From the NCBI RefSeq assembly GCF_032852305.1, contig NZ_CP136594.1:1339501-1403500 (forward strand): 64,000 bases of DNA, in the 5' to 3' direction. The notes beneath the pieces are model-generated. The model did not search any database and was not told the DNA's origin. It was given only the letters and a program-made list of their open reading frames with translations. The position numbers and the translations under genes were made by a program. Of the stretch, positions 25,113 through 33,225 are shown piece by piece. Each line of letters begins with the position of its first letter. Positions within the stretch are counted from its first letter, which is position 1. Source of the stretch: Parasphingorhabdus sp. SCSIO 66989. Lineage in GTDB: Bacteria > Pseudomonadota > Alphaproteobacteria > Sphingomonadales > Sphingomonadaceae.

Positions 25113-25381
25113 ATTGCGATATTGTCGGCGATCCGCTTGATAAAGCCCTTCTCGACATGGCCGAAACGACCGGAAGCAAACTGCTGCCCGACTATCCAAC
25201 TTAAGGTATTACCGATCTCATCCTCTTCGACATTGGCAAGGAAATGCTCTGCATAACTCTTGCCGGTCCTGAGATCGGTTTCTCTGTCGCCGGTGCGCTC
25301 AGGGCACCAATAGTCTTTGTACTCTTCACCGTTGCGCTCGACGACCTGAACGAACGGGGGATTTTTCGTGAAATAGGTCAA
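25109..25381 (-). CDS. Small phage protein of unknown function (TTG start)
   Basis: 90 residues, mixed helix and strand, no recognised domain (WCPERTGDRETDLRTGKSYAEHF). The start is TTG with AAGGAA at good spacing; no in-frame ATG lies upstream of the preceding gene's stop. It is the last gene of the leftward early operon, meeting the late operon tail to tail without a visible terminator. Confidence 0.6.
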   Translation of the reverse strand: MTYFTKNPPFVQVVERNGEEYKDYWCPERTGDRETDLRTGKSYAEHFLANVEEDEIGNTLSWIVGQQFASGRFGHVEKGFIKRIADNIAI

Positions 25382-25398
25382 TGCGGTTTCCTTGGTCT

Positions 25399-26433
25399 CT
25401 ACAGTAAATCGTCAATCGAAATGTGTTGCCTCTCCCCGATGGCCACCACGCTAAATCGCTGCTCCATGTCGCGCACATAGTCTTCGTCGCGCTCTATCAG
25501 GATGCACTCATGACCCTCCTGTTTTGCAGCCTCACCCGTAGTCCCACTGCCACCGAAGGGATCGAGAATGACTCCCCCCGGTGGCACATATTGGCGGACC
25601 AGGTAACGCAGCAAAGCTACAGGTTTGACTGATGGATGTGCGGACCCGGCACGGTCGGTTTTGGTGGCTTTGGGGTTAAGAATCAGTGTTGATGATGGCT
25701 TAATTTCAAACGAATGGAAGAACTTGGAGGCATCACCCAATTCGTTCATTACACTATCGGAACCATCATGAACGAGATTGGCCGGGTGGTAGGTCTTCCC
25801 GTCTGACCCAATGACACGATTGTTGCCAATGTTGATTGCCCCGGTACTGTGCAACCGGACATTCTCAACGCCGTTCTTCTCTGAGAACGGTTTTTGGGCA
25901 ACATAAATTGGTTCAAGCGCCGGTTTTTCTGTTTGGGCACCATAGGCCCATCCTTCCCATTTGGCCGCTTCTTCCTCGCTACCACCGGCGCGCATGATTG
26001 CCTTATCCATTGGGTGCTGCTTAGGCATCCCGGTCGTATAGGCCCAACCCTTGAACGGATGGATGACAAAACCCGCATCTTCAATGGCCGTTGCCTGCCG
26101 GTGGCCGGTGCGCGGGCTGGCGAAAGCCAGCAAATAGGCTCCGGGCTTCATGATCTCGAAGACCAAGCGCCAAAACTCAGGATCAAAACTGATCCGTTTG
26201 CCGTCCGCGTCCGCCTGGTCCCATGTCTTGCCAACGAAGCGGCTTCCGGCGCGCCGGAAAGCCCCGTCCGTGCCAAACTTGGCCGGGGCGGCACCAGCTT
26301 TGCCGAAACGCTTACCGATGGACTCCAGAAAATATGGAGGATCACAAATCACGCAATGCACCTTTACTCCCTTATCGATCAGCGACCGCAGAACGCGGTA
26401 CGAACAGCCTTCATGGAGTGTTATGGGAAGCAT
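25399..26433 (-). CDS. DNA methyltransferase (N4/N6 amino type)
   Basis: 344 residues. Motif IV DPPY lies near residue 32 and the AdoMet-binding motif (DPFGGSGTTGEAA) near residue 297, the order of beta-class amino-methyltransferases. AHPSVKPVALLRYLV precedes the AdoMet motif as usual. No restriction enzyme gene is adjacent, so it is likely an orphan that protects phage DNA from host restriction or marks it for control. The target sequence cannot be read from the protein. Confidence 0.88.
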   Translation of the reverse strand: MLPITLHEGCSYRVLRSLIDKGVKVHCVICDPPYFLESIGKRFGKAGAAPAKFGTDGAFRRAGSRFVGKTWDQADADGKRISFDPEFWRLVFEIMKPGAYLLAFASPRTGHRQATAIEDAGFVIHPFKGWAYTTGMPKQHPMDKAIMRAGGSEEEAAKWEGWAYGAQTEKPALEPIYVAQKPFSEKNGVENVRLHSTGAINIGNNRVIGSDGKTYHPANLVHDGSDSVMNELGDASKFFHSFEIKPSSTLILNPKATKTDRAGSAHPSVKPVALLRYLVRQYVPPGGVILDPFGGSGTTGEAAKQEGHECILIERDEDYVRDMEQRFSVVAIGERQHISIDDLL

Positions 26434-26543
26434 GACTCAAGACAAACAAGCGAACGAGCAAAAAAATTTCACAGCTTCCCGATCAACCACCGGGCGGCTT
26501 GTACTGCTTTTCTTGCGTGTAGGAAAACGAACAGAGAACAAAG

Positions 26544-26729
26544 CTATAGTTCTCCAATTGTATCAAGACCTTGCTCAACATCGTCTTTGAGCGTGTCAAG
26601 AACGCGAGCCGCATAGTCGAAAGGCTCGGAGTCGGCGACTCGCTTGCTATGCTTACGTAGCGTTTGGGCTTTGGCGTCGATCAATCCCATGATTGATTTG
26701 CGCTCGTCCGAGATAGCGGGGCCGCTCAT
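26544..26729 (-). CDS. Small helical phage protein
   Basis: 61 residues, highly charged and helical ([19 protein letters not shown]-like), not recognised. Its ATG overlaps the stop of the GapR-like gene (ATGA), so it is co-translated. The 110 bases after it, before the methyltransferase start, hold no gene I can support. Confidence 0.55.
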   Translation of the reverse strand: MSGPAISDERKSIMGLIDAKAQTLRKHSKRVADSEPFDYAARVLDTLKDDVEQGLDTIGEL

Positions 26730-27010
26730 AGGTCAACCGCCATGGACATACCAAGGGCCTCTTTATAGACCTCCAAAACGGCTTCCATTTCCTTACGATC
26801 ATTGGACTCCATCTTGCGCAGGCGAATGACCTGACGCATGATTTTCGGATCATACCCCGACGCCTTGGCCTCAGAGTAAACGTCACGAATATCGTCCGCG
26901 ATTCCCTTCTTCTCTTCCTCTAGGCGCTCAATGCGCTCCACGAAGAGACGCAAACCGTCGCGTTCTGAATCCTGTTCCATTGAAGTGTCTCCTGAATTGT
27001 GTCCGATCAT
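26726..27010 (-). CDS. GapR-like DNA-binding protein (DUF2312)
   Basis: 94 residues. The DUF2312 signature is clear: a helix [20 protein letters not shown], then [26 protein letters not shown] and a second long helix. GapR is an alphaproteobacterial nucleoid protein that encircles overtwisted DNA ahead of replication and transcription. The phage version may serve phage DNA replication or alter host chromosome structure. The ATG at 27010 overlaps the kinase stop (ATGA); the longer frame from 27187 is a shadow of the kinase gene. Confidence 0.88.
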   Translation of the reverse strand: MIGHNSGDTSMEQDSERDGLRLFVERIERLEEEKKGIADDIRDVYSEAKASGYDPKIMRQVIRLRKMESNDRKEMEAVLEVYKEALGMSMAVDL

Positions 27011-27630
27011 GGGTTTGTCTCCTGTTTGGCTCTTCGACTGCGCCAAGCGTAACCGAACTGCTTGTCGAGGACATGCAGCAACACGCTCCCGACTTCCTCG
27101 ACCGGCCCCTTGTTCATAATGATGATGCAGCCTGCGTCCTTTTCTCTTGGGAAGACGTAGTTGCGGCTGTCCTTCGACCAGTCGCACCCCTCACGTTCGA
27201 GCTGCACAACGATAACCCGCTCCGGGTCAGTCCGGCTTTGCAGATATTCGAGTTCGACCGGGAAACCGAGATCGGTGAAAATCACGATCTGGTTGTCGGC
27301 AAGATCACCAAGGGCGTGATATGCTGCCTTGGGCCAGACATCATCGCCAAATTTGGGCTTCATGAACTGTTCTGAGAAGTCGATCATGAACTGCCGCAAG
27401 GTGGTATGCCATTCAGGCAAAAACTCGTCCTTGCGGGCCTCATAATCTTCTGGCTGTATGCCAAGAATATAGAGCGCAACATGGCGGATATGCTCTTTGA
27501 ACTCGGCAATTATCGGATCAGCACCAGTGCGTAGCAGATAACCGAATAATTGGTGCCCTAGTGTGTCTTTACCGGAGCGGGGTGGGCCGTTGAAGAGGAT
27601 GAAGTACGGCTTTTTGGATTCATCGGTCAC
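27007..27630 (-). CDS. Deoxynucleoside monophosphate kinase-like P-loop protein
   Basis: 207 residues with GTG start (AGGAG six bases upstream, and the GTGA overlap with the preceding stop). A Walker A loop is at residues 13-20 (GPPRSGKDT), followed by a helix and [16 protein letters not shown], a lid-like VVQLEREG and a C-terminal helix. Phage dNMP kinases have this outline, and the neighbourhood (MazG, ThyX) fits nucleotide metabolism. A specific nucleotide cannot be assigned. Confidence 0.7.
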   Translation of the reverse strand: MTDESKKPYFILFNGPPRSGKDTLGHQLFGYLLRTGADPIIAEFKEHIRHVALYILGIQPEDYEARKDEFLPEWHTTLRQFMIDFSEQFMKPKFGDDVWPKAAYHALGDLADNQIVIFTDLGFPVELEYLQSRTDPERVIVVQLEREGCDWSKDSRNYVFPREKDAGCIIIMNKGPVEEVGSVLLHVLDKQFGYAWRSRRAKQETNP

Positions 27631-27947
27631 AGTAAATCTCCTGTTTCTCCGGTTTCCCCGGCAGCCTTTCGGAACTGAAAAAATAGCGCCCAACAACCAG
27701 GCGACACATCGACACCACTGGCCGTTATTGCCCGCTCAAGGGCGTCGAAGCGCATTAGTGCTTTGGTCGTGGCGAGTACGATTTCCTTGAGGGGTTTTGT
27801 GAGGTCGTTGGTGTAGGTCCAGGCAATGCAGACCCAATCATCAACAGGTGTGTGGAACCAGCGGAAGAACAGCCGGTGCTTGACCTGCATGGCTACAAAG
27901 AACGCACTCCATCCGGGAAGCACAACAAGATCGCGGTTATCGGTCAT
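27627..27947 (-). CDS. Unknown phage protein
   Basis: 106 residues, aromatic-rich N-terminal half (FFVAMQVKHRLFFRWFH, DDWVCIAWTY) and a helical C-terminal half. Not recognised. ATGA overlap with the upstream stop and GTGA overlap with the downstream start place it firmly in the operon. Confidence 0.6.
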   Translation of the reverse strand: MTDNRDLVVLPGWSAFFVAMQVKHRLFFRWFHTPVDDWVCIAWTYTNDLTKPLKEIVLATTKALMRFDALERAITASGVDVSPGCWALFFQFRKAAGETGETGDLL

Positions 27948-28258
27948 TGAAAGGCACCAAGCCTCCCGCAAGCAGCGCGACCGGCTGGCGTCATCACGAA
28001 GAAGGAATGACCCAACCATTCGTTTTTCAGGCGTATCAGGCGCAGCAATCGCAAGGCCCGCACATCGGCTCCCCGCAGGTGTTGGCTAGGGTACATCGTG
28101 TGACCCTCGGCGATAGCGAGCAGCGCCTTTCGAGCGCCGGGTTTCATACCCAAACACAAGGTTATCTCGGTTTCCGTTGGCACCTGGCCATCGAGCCGAA
28201 CGGAGCCAAAGCGGGGCAGTAACGGAAGTGCAGACGAGCCGCACGGCTGGCTCAGCAT
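27944..28258 (-). CDS. Small protein with winged-helix-like C-terminus
   Basis: 104 residues. The C-terminal 70 residues (ALLAIAEG, then LRGADVRALRLLRLIRLKN and SFFVMTPAGRAA) have the helix-helix-strand pattern of a small winged helix ending in a T-x-x-G-R motif. DNA binding is a guess. Start overlaps the MazG-like gene stop (ATGCTGA). Confidence 0.5.
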   Translation of the reverse strand: MLSQPCGSSALPLLPRFGSVRLDGQVPTETEITLCLGMKPGARKALLAIAEGHTMYPSQHLRGADVRALRLLRLIRLKNEWLGHSFFVMTPAGRAACGRLGAFQ

Positions 28259-28929
28259 TTCTTACCGCCTGCCTTTCTGCGGTTTTCCAGCTTGTGATCT
28301 TCCCGCTTGCGATTGAAGGCCCGCTTCTCATCCATGATAGCGAAAAGCGGAATCTCCCATTCGTTTGCGACCGCGATTGTCCGCATAAGGGTCACGGTGA
28401 GCCAGTACCGGGCGAGGCGGTGTTTGCCTTTACGGAATCCCTCATCGAACGCCTTGAGGATCGGAGATGCGATAAACGGCAGGCATTGGATTTTGTCGGT
28501 GACAGGTACGTGATCCTGCTCACGCATTACGGACGTATGGCCGTGGGTCAGATGGAAGGTGATGAGCGGCTGTTGGCCGCCGATGCGCTGCTCAGCGCCA
28601 ATAAGGTCGAGCAGACGAATGGTGAAGTCGGCAAGTTCGACATCAAAGCCTGCCCGATCAATCAGTTTGTCGTCGAACTCTTTGTCTTCCGAGGCTTCCT
28701 GCAACTCGGTAAGGCAAAGGGATACCATCTCGCCCCGGTTGCGTTCGTGCAGCAGGTCTTTGGGTGGATCGTCCAATGATGACCACCAACCCGCTTTCAC
28801 GTTTTCTTCGTGAATATCGACCGCCAAACGGTCGAGACCTTTGACCAGATCAACAGGGTTTTTAACGACATCGGCAGTCACGATCTCGCCATCAAACTGC
28901 GTCGGCCCTTCATAGATAAGATTGCTCAT
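28252..28929 (-). CDS. MazG-like nucleotide pyrophosphohydrolase (dATP/dGTP type)
   Basis: 225 residues. All-alpha, with the E-x-x-E, then E-x-x-D pattern of the MazG fold in LTELQEASEDKEFDDKLI and GFDVELADFTIRLLDLI, where the second segment carries the E-x-A-D metal motif. Phage enzymes of this group hydrolyse dNTPs or (p)ppGpp-type substrates to tune nucleotide pools. AGGTGA precedes the ATG, and a perfect dispersed palindrome ends ten bases further upstream. Confidence 0.72.
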   Translation of the reverse strand: MSNLIYEGPTQFDGEIVTADVVKNPVDLVKGLDRLAVDIHEENVKAGWWSSLDDPPKDLLHERNRGEMVSLCLTELQEASEDKEFDDKLIDRAGFDVELADFTIRLLDLIGAEQRIGGQQPLITFHLTHGHTSVMREQDHVPVTDKIQCLPFIASPILKAFDEGFRKGKHRLARYWLTVTLMRTIAVANEWEIPLFAIMDEKRAFNRKREDHKLENRRKAGGKKC

Positions 28930-28938
28930 TGTTCACCT

Positions 28939-28956
28939 ATTCAAGTTTTCTTGAAT
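28939..28956. promoter_or_regulatory. Dispersed palindrome ATTCAAG-TTTT-CTTGAAT before the MazG-like gene
   Basis: Perfect copy in the 26-bp gap between the genes at 28956-29177 and 28252-28929. It touches the last base of the upstream stop codon. On the coding strand it contains AAAACTTGAAT. Confidence 0.82.
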
Positions 28957-29177
28957 TAATACTCTAATTTGAAGTGGCCGGAGCGCGGTATTTTGTACCG
29001 ACGCGGAATTGCATAGAGATAAAATCTCCCGTTCTCACGGCGAGTCGCCATCTCTATTATGCCTTTTTCGTAATCTTTGCGGGCCTTTGCGATGGCTACG
29101 GCCTCTTGTCCGCTGCACGGCCATCCGCCTTGGGTTGGACGGCTGGCAACGACATATTGGGGAAGGTGGTTCGTCAT
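28956..29177 (-). CDS. Small basic phage protein
   Basis: 73 residues, not recognised, with ATRRENGRFYLYAIPRRYKIPRSGHF as a strand-rich basic end. A perfect palindrome (29182-29199) ends only four bases before the ATG, where a ribosome-binding site would normally be. Translation may therefore be leaderless or controlled by the hairpin. Confidence 0.6.
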   Translation of the reverse strand: MTNHLPQYVVASRPTQGGWPCSGQEAVAIAKARKDYEKGIIEMATRRENGRFYLYAIPRRYKIPRSGHFKLEY

Positions 29178-29181
29178 AGTT

Positions 29182-29199
29182 ATTCAAGAATACTTGAAT
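29182..29199. promoter_or_regulatory. Dispersed palindrome ATTCAAG-AATA-CTTGAAT
   Basis: Perfect copy, four bases upstream of the minus-strand ATG at 29177. It separates the leftward operon downstream of it from the short plus-strand gene at 29282. Confidence 0.82.
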
Positions 29200-29281
29200 A
29201 AGTCAAACCGAGCAACCGGGCTGACAGACTTTTTTGCAGTTAATGTTCCGCAATTGTTCTGCATGTGCTAATGCACACAAA

Positions 29282-29506
29282 ATGCCAATCCGACTCTCAC
29301 CAGATCAGCTTCAATTGCTTGTTCACACAGCGCTCGGCAAAGTGCCGATCAGCTTGCGCCAGGAGTATCATGAGGGTGACCGGGAAGCCGCCGAAGAGAA
29401 GATCGCCGCTTTTGTGGTCAGCGAGTTAGACGAATGTGAGTTCTATCACCGAGGATTTCGCAGTGGCCTAGAGCGGGAGTTGCGGCCGGCCTATTTGGAA
29501 AAATGA
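29282..29506 (+). CDS. Small plus-strand gene inside the leftward operon
   Basis: 74 residues (SPDQLQLLVHTALGKVPISLRQ..., YHRGFRSGLERELRPAYLEK), helical and charged, not recognised. It faces the opposite way to its neighbours and overlaps the end of the minus-strand gene at 29491. The ATG at 29282 is preferred to the TTG at 29234. Its composition looks protein-like, but expression is uncertain. Confidence 0.45.
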   Translation: MPIRLSPDQLQLLVHTALGKVPISLRQEYHEGDREAAEEKIAAFVVSELDECEFYHRGFRSGLERELRPAYLEK

Positions 29507-29718
29507 CGAATTACCGACAACACTGAATTAGGCTGATTGGTCTCATCTAAATTGACATTCAATTGATGACATGCTTTGCGTGAGTCATCGCACTCCAACA
29601 CAGTTTTTGCGATCTCGTAATCTCTGTCTTCGTCGGCTGGTAGTCCGTACTTCTCCATCAATAGCGAAACGCCCACGGACGCCCGACCGGCGCGATATTC
29701 AATGGATGGGTTTTTCAT
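29491..29718 (-). CDS. Small phage protein
   Basis: 75 residues, not recognised. Start is coupled to the upstream stop (ATGA). The 3' end overlaps the convergent gene at 29282-29506 by 16 bases. Confidence 0.52.
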   Translation of the reverse strand: MKNPSIEYRAGRASVGVSLLMEKYGLPADEDRDYEIAKTVLECDDSRKACHQLNVNLDETNQPNSVLSVIRHFSK

Positions 29719-30050
29719 TTGCCTTTCCTGTCAGCCAGATCGAACAAAATCTCGGTCAACTGCTTACGGTCGCCGGTCCTATCGAACGCCTGTATCTTAG
29801 CGATCAATCGCTCATGCAAGATTTCAGCCTTGGCGTCTTGCAAGCCTATTCCCTTATGTTCACGCCGGTCGCGTATCTCTTTGGTCGTCATTGGAGGGAT
29901 GTTCGGAAACACGGCTGTATTTCCCCGGACACCTGCTGCGCGCATAGGTGGATTATAGGGGTCAAACCGAGTGTCGTTGCCGCTAAGGGTAATAAGACCT
30001 CCTTGGGGCCTAAACCACCGAGCGAACGTATTTTTGATGGACTTGAGCAT
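29715..30050 (-). CDS. Unknown phage protein
   Basis: 111 residues from ATG 30050 (GAGGG upstream); an earlier GTG at 30065 overlaps the preceding stop and is also possible. A basic helix at the start, a Pro-rich middle (FDPYNPPMRAAG, FPNIPPMTTKEI) and a helical charged C-terminus. Not recognised. Confidence 0.55.
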   Translation of the reverse strand: MLKSIKNTFARWFRPQGGLITLSGNDTRFDPYNPPMRAAGVRGNTAVFPNIPPMTTKEIRDRREHKGIGLQDAKAEILHERLIAKIQAFDRTGDRKQLTEILFDLADRKGK

Positions 30051-30061
30051 CTGGCTTTCCC

Positions 30062-30760
30062 TCACCTTAATCTAAGAGTATCGGCGTCTGGTCCACCGAC
30101 TCCTTGGTTCAACGCCACATTATCAGCGGCAGCTACACCGCGTCCATAGTCAGGCTCATAGTCGCGACTGGATCGGGCCGAGCCTTGTTTGATATTCAAC
30201 CCTTCATCCTCCATTGCCGCTTCGATCAGGCTGTCACGCAGCACCACGAGTCCCTTGCCGGTTGGTTGTTTCGGTTTCAGATCACGGATGCGCCGACGCA
30301 ATCTGTCAGCCATGCCGTCGAGAAAGGCATGTGTTTTGCGCCGACGCAGGGAAGGGCGCATCAACCTCAGTTCGTGTGCCAGTTGGTCGCTATAGTGCAG
30401 CATCGCAGCGCGGCAGATGTCGAGCATGTAACCAGCAATCTCAACCTCATGGTCAAAACCGAAGAACGATACAGACGGCTTCTCGCCTGGCCGCGATGAC
30501 CAGTATTTGACGCCGATCATATAGGCGATGCCATCGGCCACCTTCCACAACCGCTCGCCGACAGGATCGTCGAACACCTGCTCGCTCCGGCTGAACTCGT
30601 TTTCTCTGAGATCACATTCCTCGACCGACAGATTATACTTAGCGAGCAGATCGGCCACCATAACGGCGGCGGTCGCGGCCTCTTCTTCGGTGCACCCGTT
30701 CTCGACGGTCTTCTGCCGGAGCGCCCGGATGCGGGCTGCTATCTTGCTCTTATCGGTCAT
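30062..30760 (-). CDS. DUF2786-type phage protein
   Basis: 232 residues. The N-terminus (KIAARIRALRQKTVENGCTEEEAATAA... LLAKYNLS) is the DUF2786 helical signature: short helix, then 'G.T..EA..A...A..Ll.ky.l'. The rest carries a conserved-looking VSFFGFDHEVEIAGYML and a basic RRKTHAFLDGMADRLRRRI segment. The domain is widespread in phages and actinobacteria; its function is not established to my knowledge. Confidence 0.75.
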   Translation of the reverse strand: MTDKSKIAARIRALRQKTVENGCTEEEAATAAVMVADLLAKYNLSVEECDLRENEFSRSEQVFDDPVGERLWKVADGIAYMIGVKYWSSRPGEKPSVSFFGFDHEVEIAGYMLDICRAAMLHYSDQLAHELRLMRPSLRRRKTHAFLDGMADRLRRRIRDLKPKQPTGKGLVVLRDSLIEAAMEDEGLNIKQGSARSSRDYEPDYGRGVAAADNVALNQGVGGPDADTLRLR

Positions 30761-31086
30761 CGGCTTTGTTCCGGCACCAGACGATGCTTCATGTATTTCT
30801 CTTCAAGTGTTGTCGGTCGATAACAACCGCCGTTAAGCCACTTTGCGATTTCCTTTTTTGATTTCCCTCTGGTGTAAATCTGACCATCCGCCATGGAGAT
30901 AATGCAAAACCTAGTGTCGCTCTCATTATCCCATTTTTCGGATTGTTCTGGTGATAGGTCGCGTGGCTGAAACCCTTTTCTGTCGGCCTCACAGTAACCG
31001 ATCAGAGCCTCACCGTTGCTGGCCATTGAAGCGCACCAAACTCGACGCCCCGGTCGAATATCATGAATTTCCCATGTGAACTGCAT
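30757..31086 (-). CDS. Unknown phage protein
   Basis: 109 residues, strand-rich with several Trp and Cys, not recognised. GGCGG upstream supports the start; the end overlaps the next start by ATGA. Confidence 0.55.
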   Translation of the reverse strand: MQFTWEIHDIRPGRRVWCASMASNGEALIGYCEADRKGFQPRDLSPEQSEKWDNESDTRFCIISMADGQIYTRGKSKKEIAKWLNGGCYRPTTLEEKYMKHRLVPEQSR

Positions 31087-31090
31087 AGTG

Positions 31091-31279
31091 TTACCGCCTT
31101 ATCAACCTTTCTAACGCCAACCTCGACCGTTCGTATTCTCGATCGATGCGCTCATGTTCCTCAATGGCTTCATCTGAATCCCAAGGAACAGTGCCTTCAA
31201 ACGCTTTGTCTTCGACCGCCCGCTCGAAACGGTTGATCGTCCGGGTAATCACGGCGTCGGTTTTGCGTGGATGGCTCAT
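31091..31279 (-). CDS. Small charged phage protein
   Basis: 62 residues, one long charged helix (EEHERIDREYERSRLALERLI). Not recognised. ATGA coupling to the upstream membrane protein gene. Confidence 0.5.
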   Translation of the reverse strand: MSHPRKTDAVITRTINRFERAVEDKAFEGTVPWDSDEAIEEHERIDREYERSRLALERLIRR

Positions 31280-31452
31280 CGCGCCTGCCGATGTTTCGTG
31301 TAGGCCGTAAATGCCAGCATGAAGGCGACCGAGCCGAAGGTGATCTCAATGCCGAGCAGCCAAAGTGCGGCCAAGATGAACATGACCATTACCCAACCGT
31401 CGATCAGTTGAAGAAAGACCTCAAAAGCCAAGGATTTGATGCGGTCAATCAT
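31276..31452 (-). CDS. Small two-segment membrane protein
   Basis: 58 residues with a hydrophobic stretch from about residue 9 to 50 (FEVFLQLIDGWVMVMFILAALWLLG, then FGSVAFMLAFTAY). The ATG at 31452 is chosen; the longer frame upstream is the shadow of the neighbouring gene. Function unknown. Confidence 0.5.
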   Translation of the reverse strand: MIDRIKSLAFEVFLQLIDGWVMVMFILAALWLLGIEITFGSVAFMLAFTAYTKHRQAR

Positions 31453-31897
31453 CGCGGGCTTCTCCCCATTGCTGACACACCTTGACGATTTCGTCGTAAT
31501 CCTCGGCTTTGGCCATTTCTTCGATCTCGCACATTTGTTGCAACACAACCGAGCGCGAGTGCTGAATATGCCGCTCAACTTCTTCTATGCGGCGTTCGAG
31601 CATGGCCGATTTAAGGTCGTCACTACGGCTCTCCTTATTCCAAAGAGCGAGGTCTTCCATACGGATCAGGCGATACCGATTGGGCTGCGTGGGCCGACTG
31701 TTGAAGCGTCCGTTCTCCTCCATTGCTTTTATGAAATGTTCAAGAGCGCCTTCGTAATTATGGCGAGCTTCTTGATATTGCTCGTCAACCACGGGAACGC
31801 AGTCGTGATGCTCTTTGGCCTTAATCAAAGCAGTAAGGGCATCAAACTCGGCATTTTGCAAATGAAGTTTGCCCAATATTTCCGAAACCTGACTCAT
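31445..31897 (-). CDS. Coiled-coil phage protein with a partially duplicated end
   Basis: 150 residues, helical throughout (MSQVSEILGKLHLQNAEFDA..., SAMLERRIEEVERHIQHS). AGGAGG supports ATG 31897. The segment encoded at about 31521-31628 is repeated with divergence at 31951-32058 just upstream, where it forms a truncated reading frame. Function unknown. Confidence 0.6.
   Translation of the reverse strand: MSQVSEILGKLHLQNAEFDALTALIKAKEHHDCVPVVDEQYQEARHNYEGALEHFIKAMEENGRFNSRPTQPNRYRLIRMEDLALWNKESRSDDLKSAMLERRIEEVERHIQHSRSVVLQQMCEIEEMAKAEDYDEIVKVCQQWGEARDD
31521..31628. repeat. Direct repeat copy A (about 108 bp)
   Basis: Aligns without gaps to 31951-32058 (offset 430 bp), by eye at over 80 percent identity, including a 20-base identical core around the GGCGTTCGAGCATGGCCGAT sequence. 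Confidence 0.8.
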
Positions 31898-31910
31898 CCT
31901 AGAAACCCTC

Positions 31911-32033
31911 CTAAGTTTCGACAAACCCGTATAAATCGTCAAGTTCTGCAACAATCTCGCACATCTGTTGTAAGACGACTGAGCGAGAATGTTGGATATA
32001 GCGCTCAAGTTCTTCGATGCGGCGTTCGAGCAT
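31911..32033 (-). pseudogene. Truncated paralogue of the coiled-coil gene
   Basis: 40 codons (MLERRIEELERYIQHSRSVV... ending DDLYGFVET) nearly identical to residues of the product of 31445-31897. No ribosome-binding site is visible and no in-frame start exists further upstream. It could be a decaying duplicate or a very small protein. It fills the gap between its parent and the zinc-ribbon gene. Confidence 0.5.
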
Positions 32034-32058
32034 GGCCGATTTAAGACTGTCATTACGG
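31951..32058. repeat. Direct repeat copy B (about 108 bp)
   Basis: Second, diverged copy of 31521-31628. It runs into the end of the zinc-ribbon gene. Confidence 0.8.
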
Positions 32059-32283
32059 TATGCTCCTCATCTCGGCCTCGGCGACTTCATCGACGTTCCG
32101 TTCGGCGATGACAAAGCCGAGCAATTCGTCGGGTGTTGCCTCAATCTCGTATGTGGTGAATCGGTGGCCGCAGTTTTCGCACTGGCGGCGTCGCCAAACA
32201 TGACTGATCGGATCATTTCTCAACCGGACATCAAGCGTCTTGGACTTCTTGTGCCCGCACTGTTTGCAAACGCAGGCCGACAT
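32053..32283 (-). CDS. NrdR-like zinc-ribbon protein
   Basis: 76 residues. Two CxxC pairs (VCKQCGH and CENCGH) flank a spacer, and the second is embedded in RRRQCENCGHRFTTYE, the exact style of the N-terminal zinc ribbon of NrdR, the repressor of ribonucleotide reductase genes. The ATP-cone domain of NrdR is missing. It may bind DNA near host or phage NrdR boxes or act as a small regulator. Confidence 0.72.
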   Translation of the reverse strand: MSACVCKQCGHKKSKTLDVRLRNDPISHVWRRRQCENCGHRFTTYEIEATPDELLGFVIAERNVDEVAEAEMRSIP

Positions 32284-32501
32284 TACGCTATCTCCGCTGT
32301 TTCGATGGTTGCGACAAACTGATCCCGGTCAGCTTCTTTGCAGAAGATGAAGGTGCGGCATCCGCGATCCGTGACAGCCGAGACGCACCGACCTATCTGA
32401 TGCCCGCTCATGGGCGCGACAGAAGTGCAGGAGACAGCTTTGAACGGATAAGTGTCCGCCTGTGCCGCCAGTTGCGCACGGGCCTTGTTATAGCGGCTCA
32501 T
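32283..32501 (-). CDS. Small phage protein
   Basis: 72 residues with three Cys (AVSCTSVAP, GRCVSAVTDRGCRTFIFC region) and a strand-helix pattern. Not recognised. ATGA coupling upstream. Confidence 0.5.
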   Translation of the reverse strand: MSRYNKARAQLAAQADTYPFKAVSCTSVAPMSGHQIGRCVSAVTDRGCRTFIFCKEADRDQFVATIETAEIA

Positions 32502-32980
32502 GCCGTGTTCTCCTGCTCACCGCAGCCGCGACCGACGCTATCCTTGTTGCCGGGGTCACAGAACATCTGCCACGGCACCCAACCGTCATGGCAGGCAAAG
32601 CCCCATTCGCGAACCTTCTGCCCGGTGGTGAACAGGGAGATGCACGGCTCCCCGTTCACCAGTTCGAGCCGGTGCAACGCCTCTGCCGGACGCTCAACAT
32701 AGTCACCTGCGACCCGAAGGAACTGGCCCTGCGGAGTGTGTTCGATTAGCCGACCGGCAATGATGTAGCTGGCGTTCGGCCATGGGTGATCGTGCATTGC
32801 TCGTTCGTCATCGCTCTTGCGAATCTCATGGAGATAGACGTTGCAAAACCTGTTGCGCGGCACCACGAACCAACGTCGAAGGTAATCATCCCCGATGACG
32901 AAATCAGGCTCATTCAGCATTATCATGCCAGCCCATCCGATCATATCGCTGAGCGTGGCGTATTCCGGGTTGACGTTCAT
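32498..32980 (-). CDS. Cupin-like phage protein
   Basis: 160 residues. YLHEIRKSDDERAMHDHPWPNASYIIAGRLIEHTP has the His-rich metal-binding motif and strand pairing of a single cupin barrel, and ALHRLELVNGEPCISLFTTG supplies the second. AGGAGG supports ATG 32980. The substrate is unknown; cupins of this type often bind small molecules or sugars. Confidence 0.6.
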   Translation of the reverse strand: MNVNPEYATLSDMIGWAGMIMLNEPDFVIGDDYLRRWFVVPRNRFCNVYLHEIRKSDDERAMHDHPWPNASYIIAGRLIEHTPQGQFLRVAGDYVERPAEALHRLELVNGEPCISLFTTGQKVREWGFACHDGWVPWQMFCDPGNKDSVGRGCGEQENTA

Positions 32981-33225
32981 TGGCCATCCTCCTGCGGCAC
33001 CTTGATCGGCTTGCATGAGATGATCGGTGTCGGCAGCATGACAACCTCCTCCGGCACCTTGACGGTGGCGTGAATGAAGTTGTCCTGAAAGGCGCTCTCA
33101 GGGAAATCGAAGTGCAACTCTAGCGGTATTTCTCCGGGGCGAACTTCCGGCTGGCGCTTGGTAGTTTTGACCAGGCCGTGCTTGTTGAATACGGCAAAGA
33201 ATGAAAATGGCTCACGGTCCCTCAT
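32977..33225 (-). CDS. Small phage protein
   Basis: 82 residues, strand-rich (FSFFAVFNKHGLVKTT, ELHFDFPESAF, HATVKVPEEVV). AGGAG supports ATG 33225, which overlaps the stop of the short gene upstream (ATGA). Not recognised. Confidence 0.52.
   Translation of the reverse strand: MRDREPFSFFAVFNKHGLVKTTKRQPEVRPGEIPLELHFDFPESAFQDNFIHATVKVPEEVVMLPTPIISCKPIKVPQEDGQ

Noticed and set aside
26434-26543. Intrinsic terminator between the 61-residue gene and the methyltransferase
   Set aside because: A CCCG/CGGG stem exists on the minus strand, but the T-run is about 11 bases away, and the methyltransferase would be cut off from its operon.
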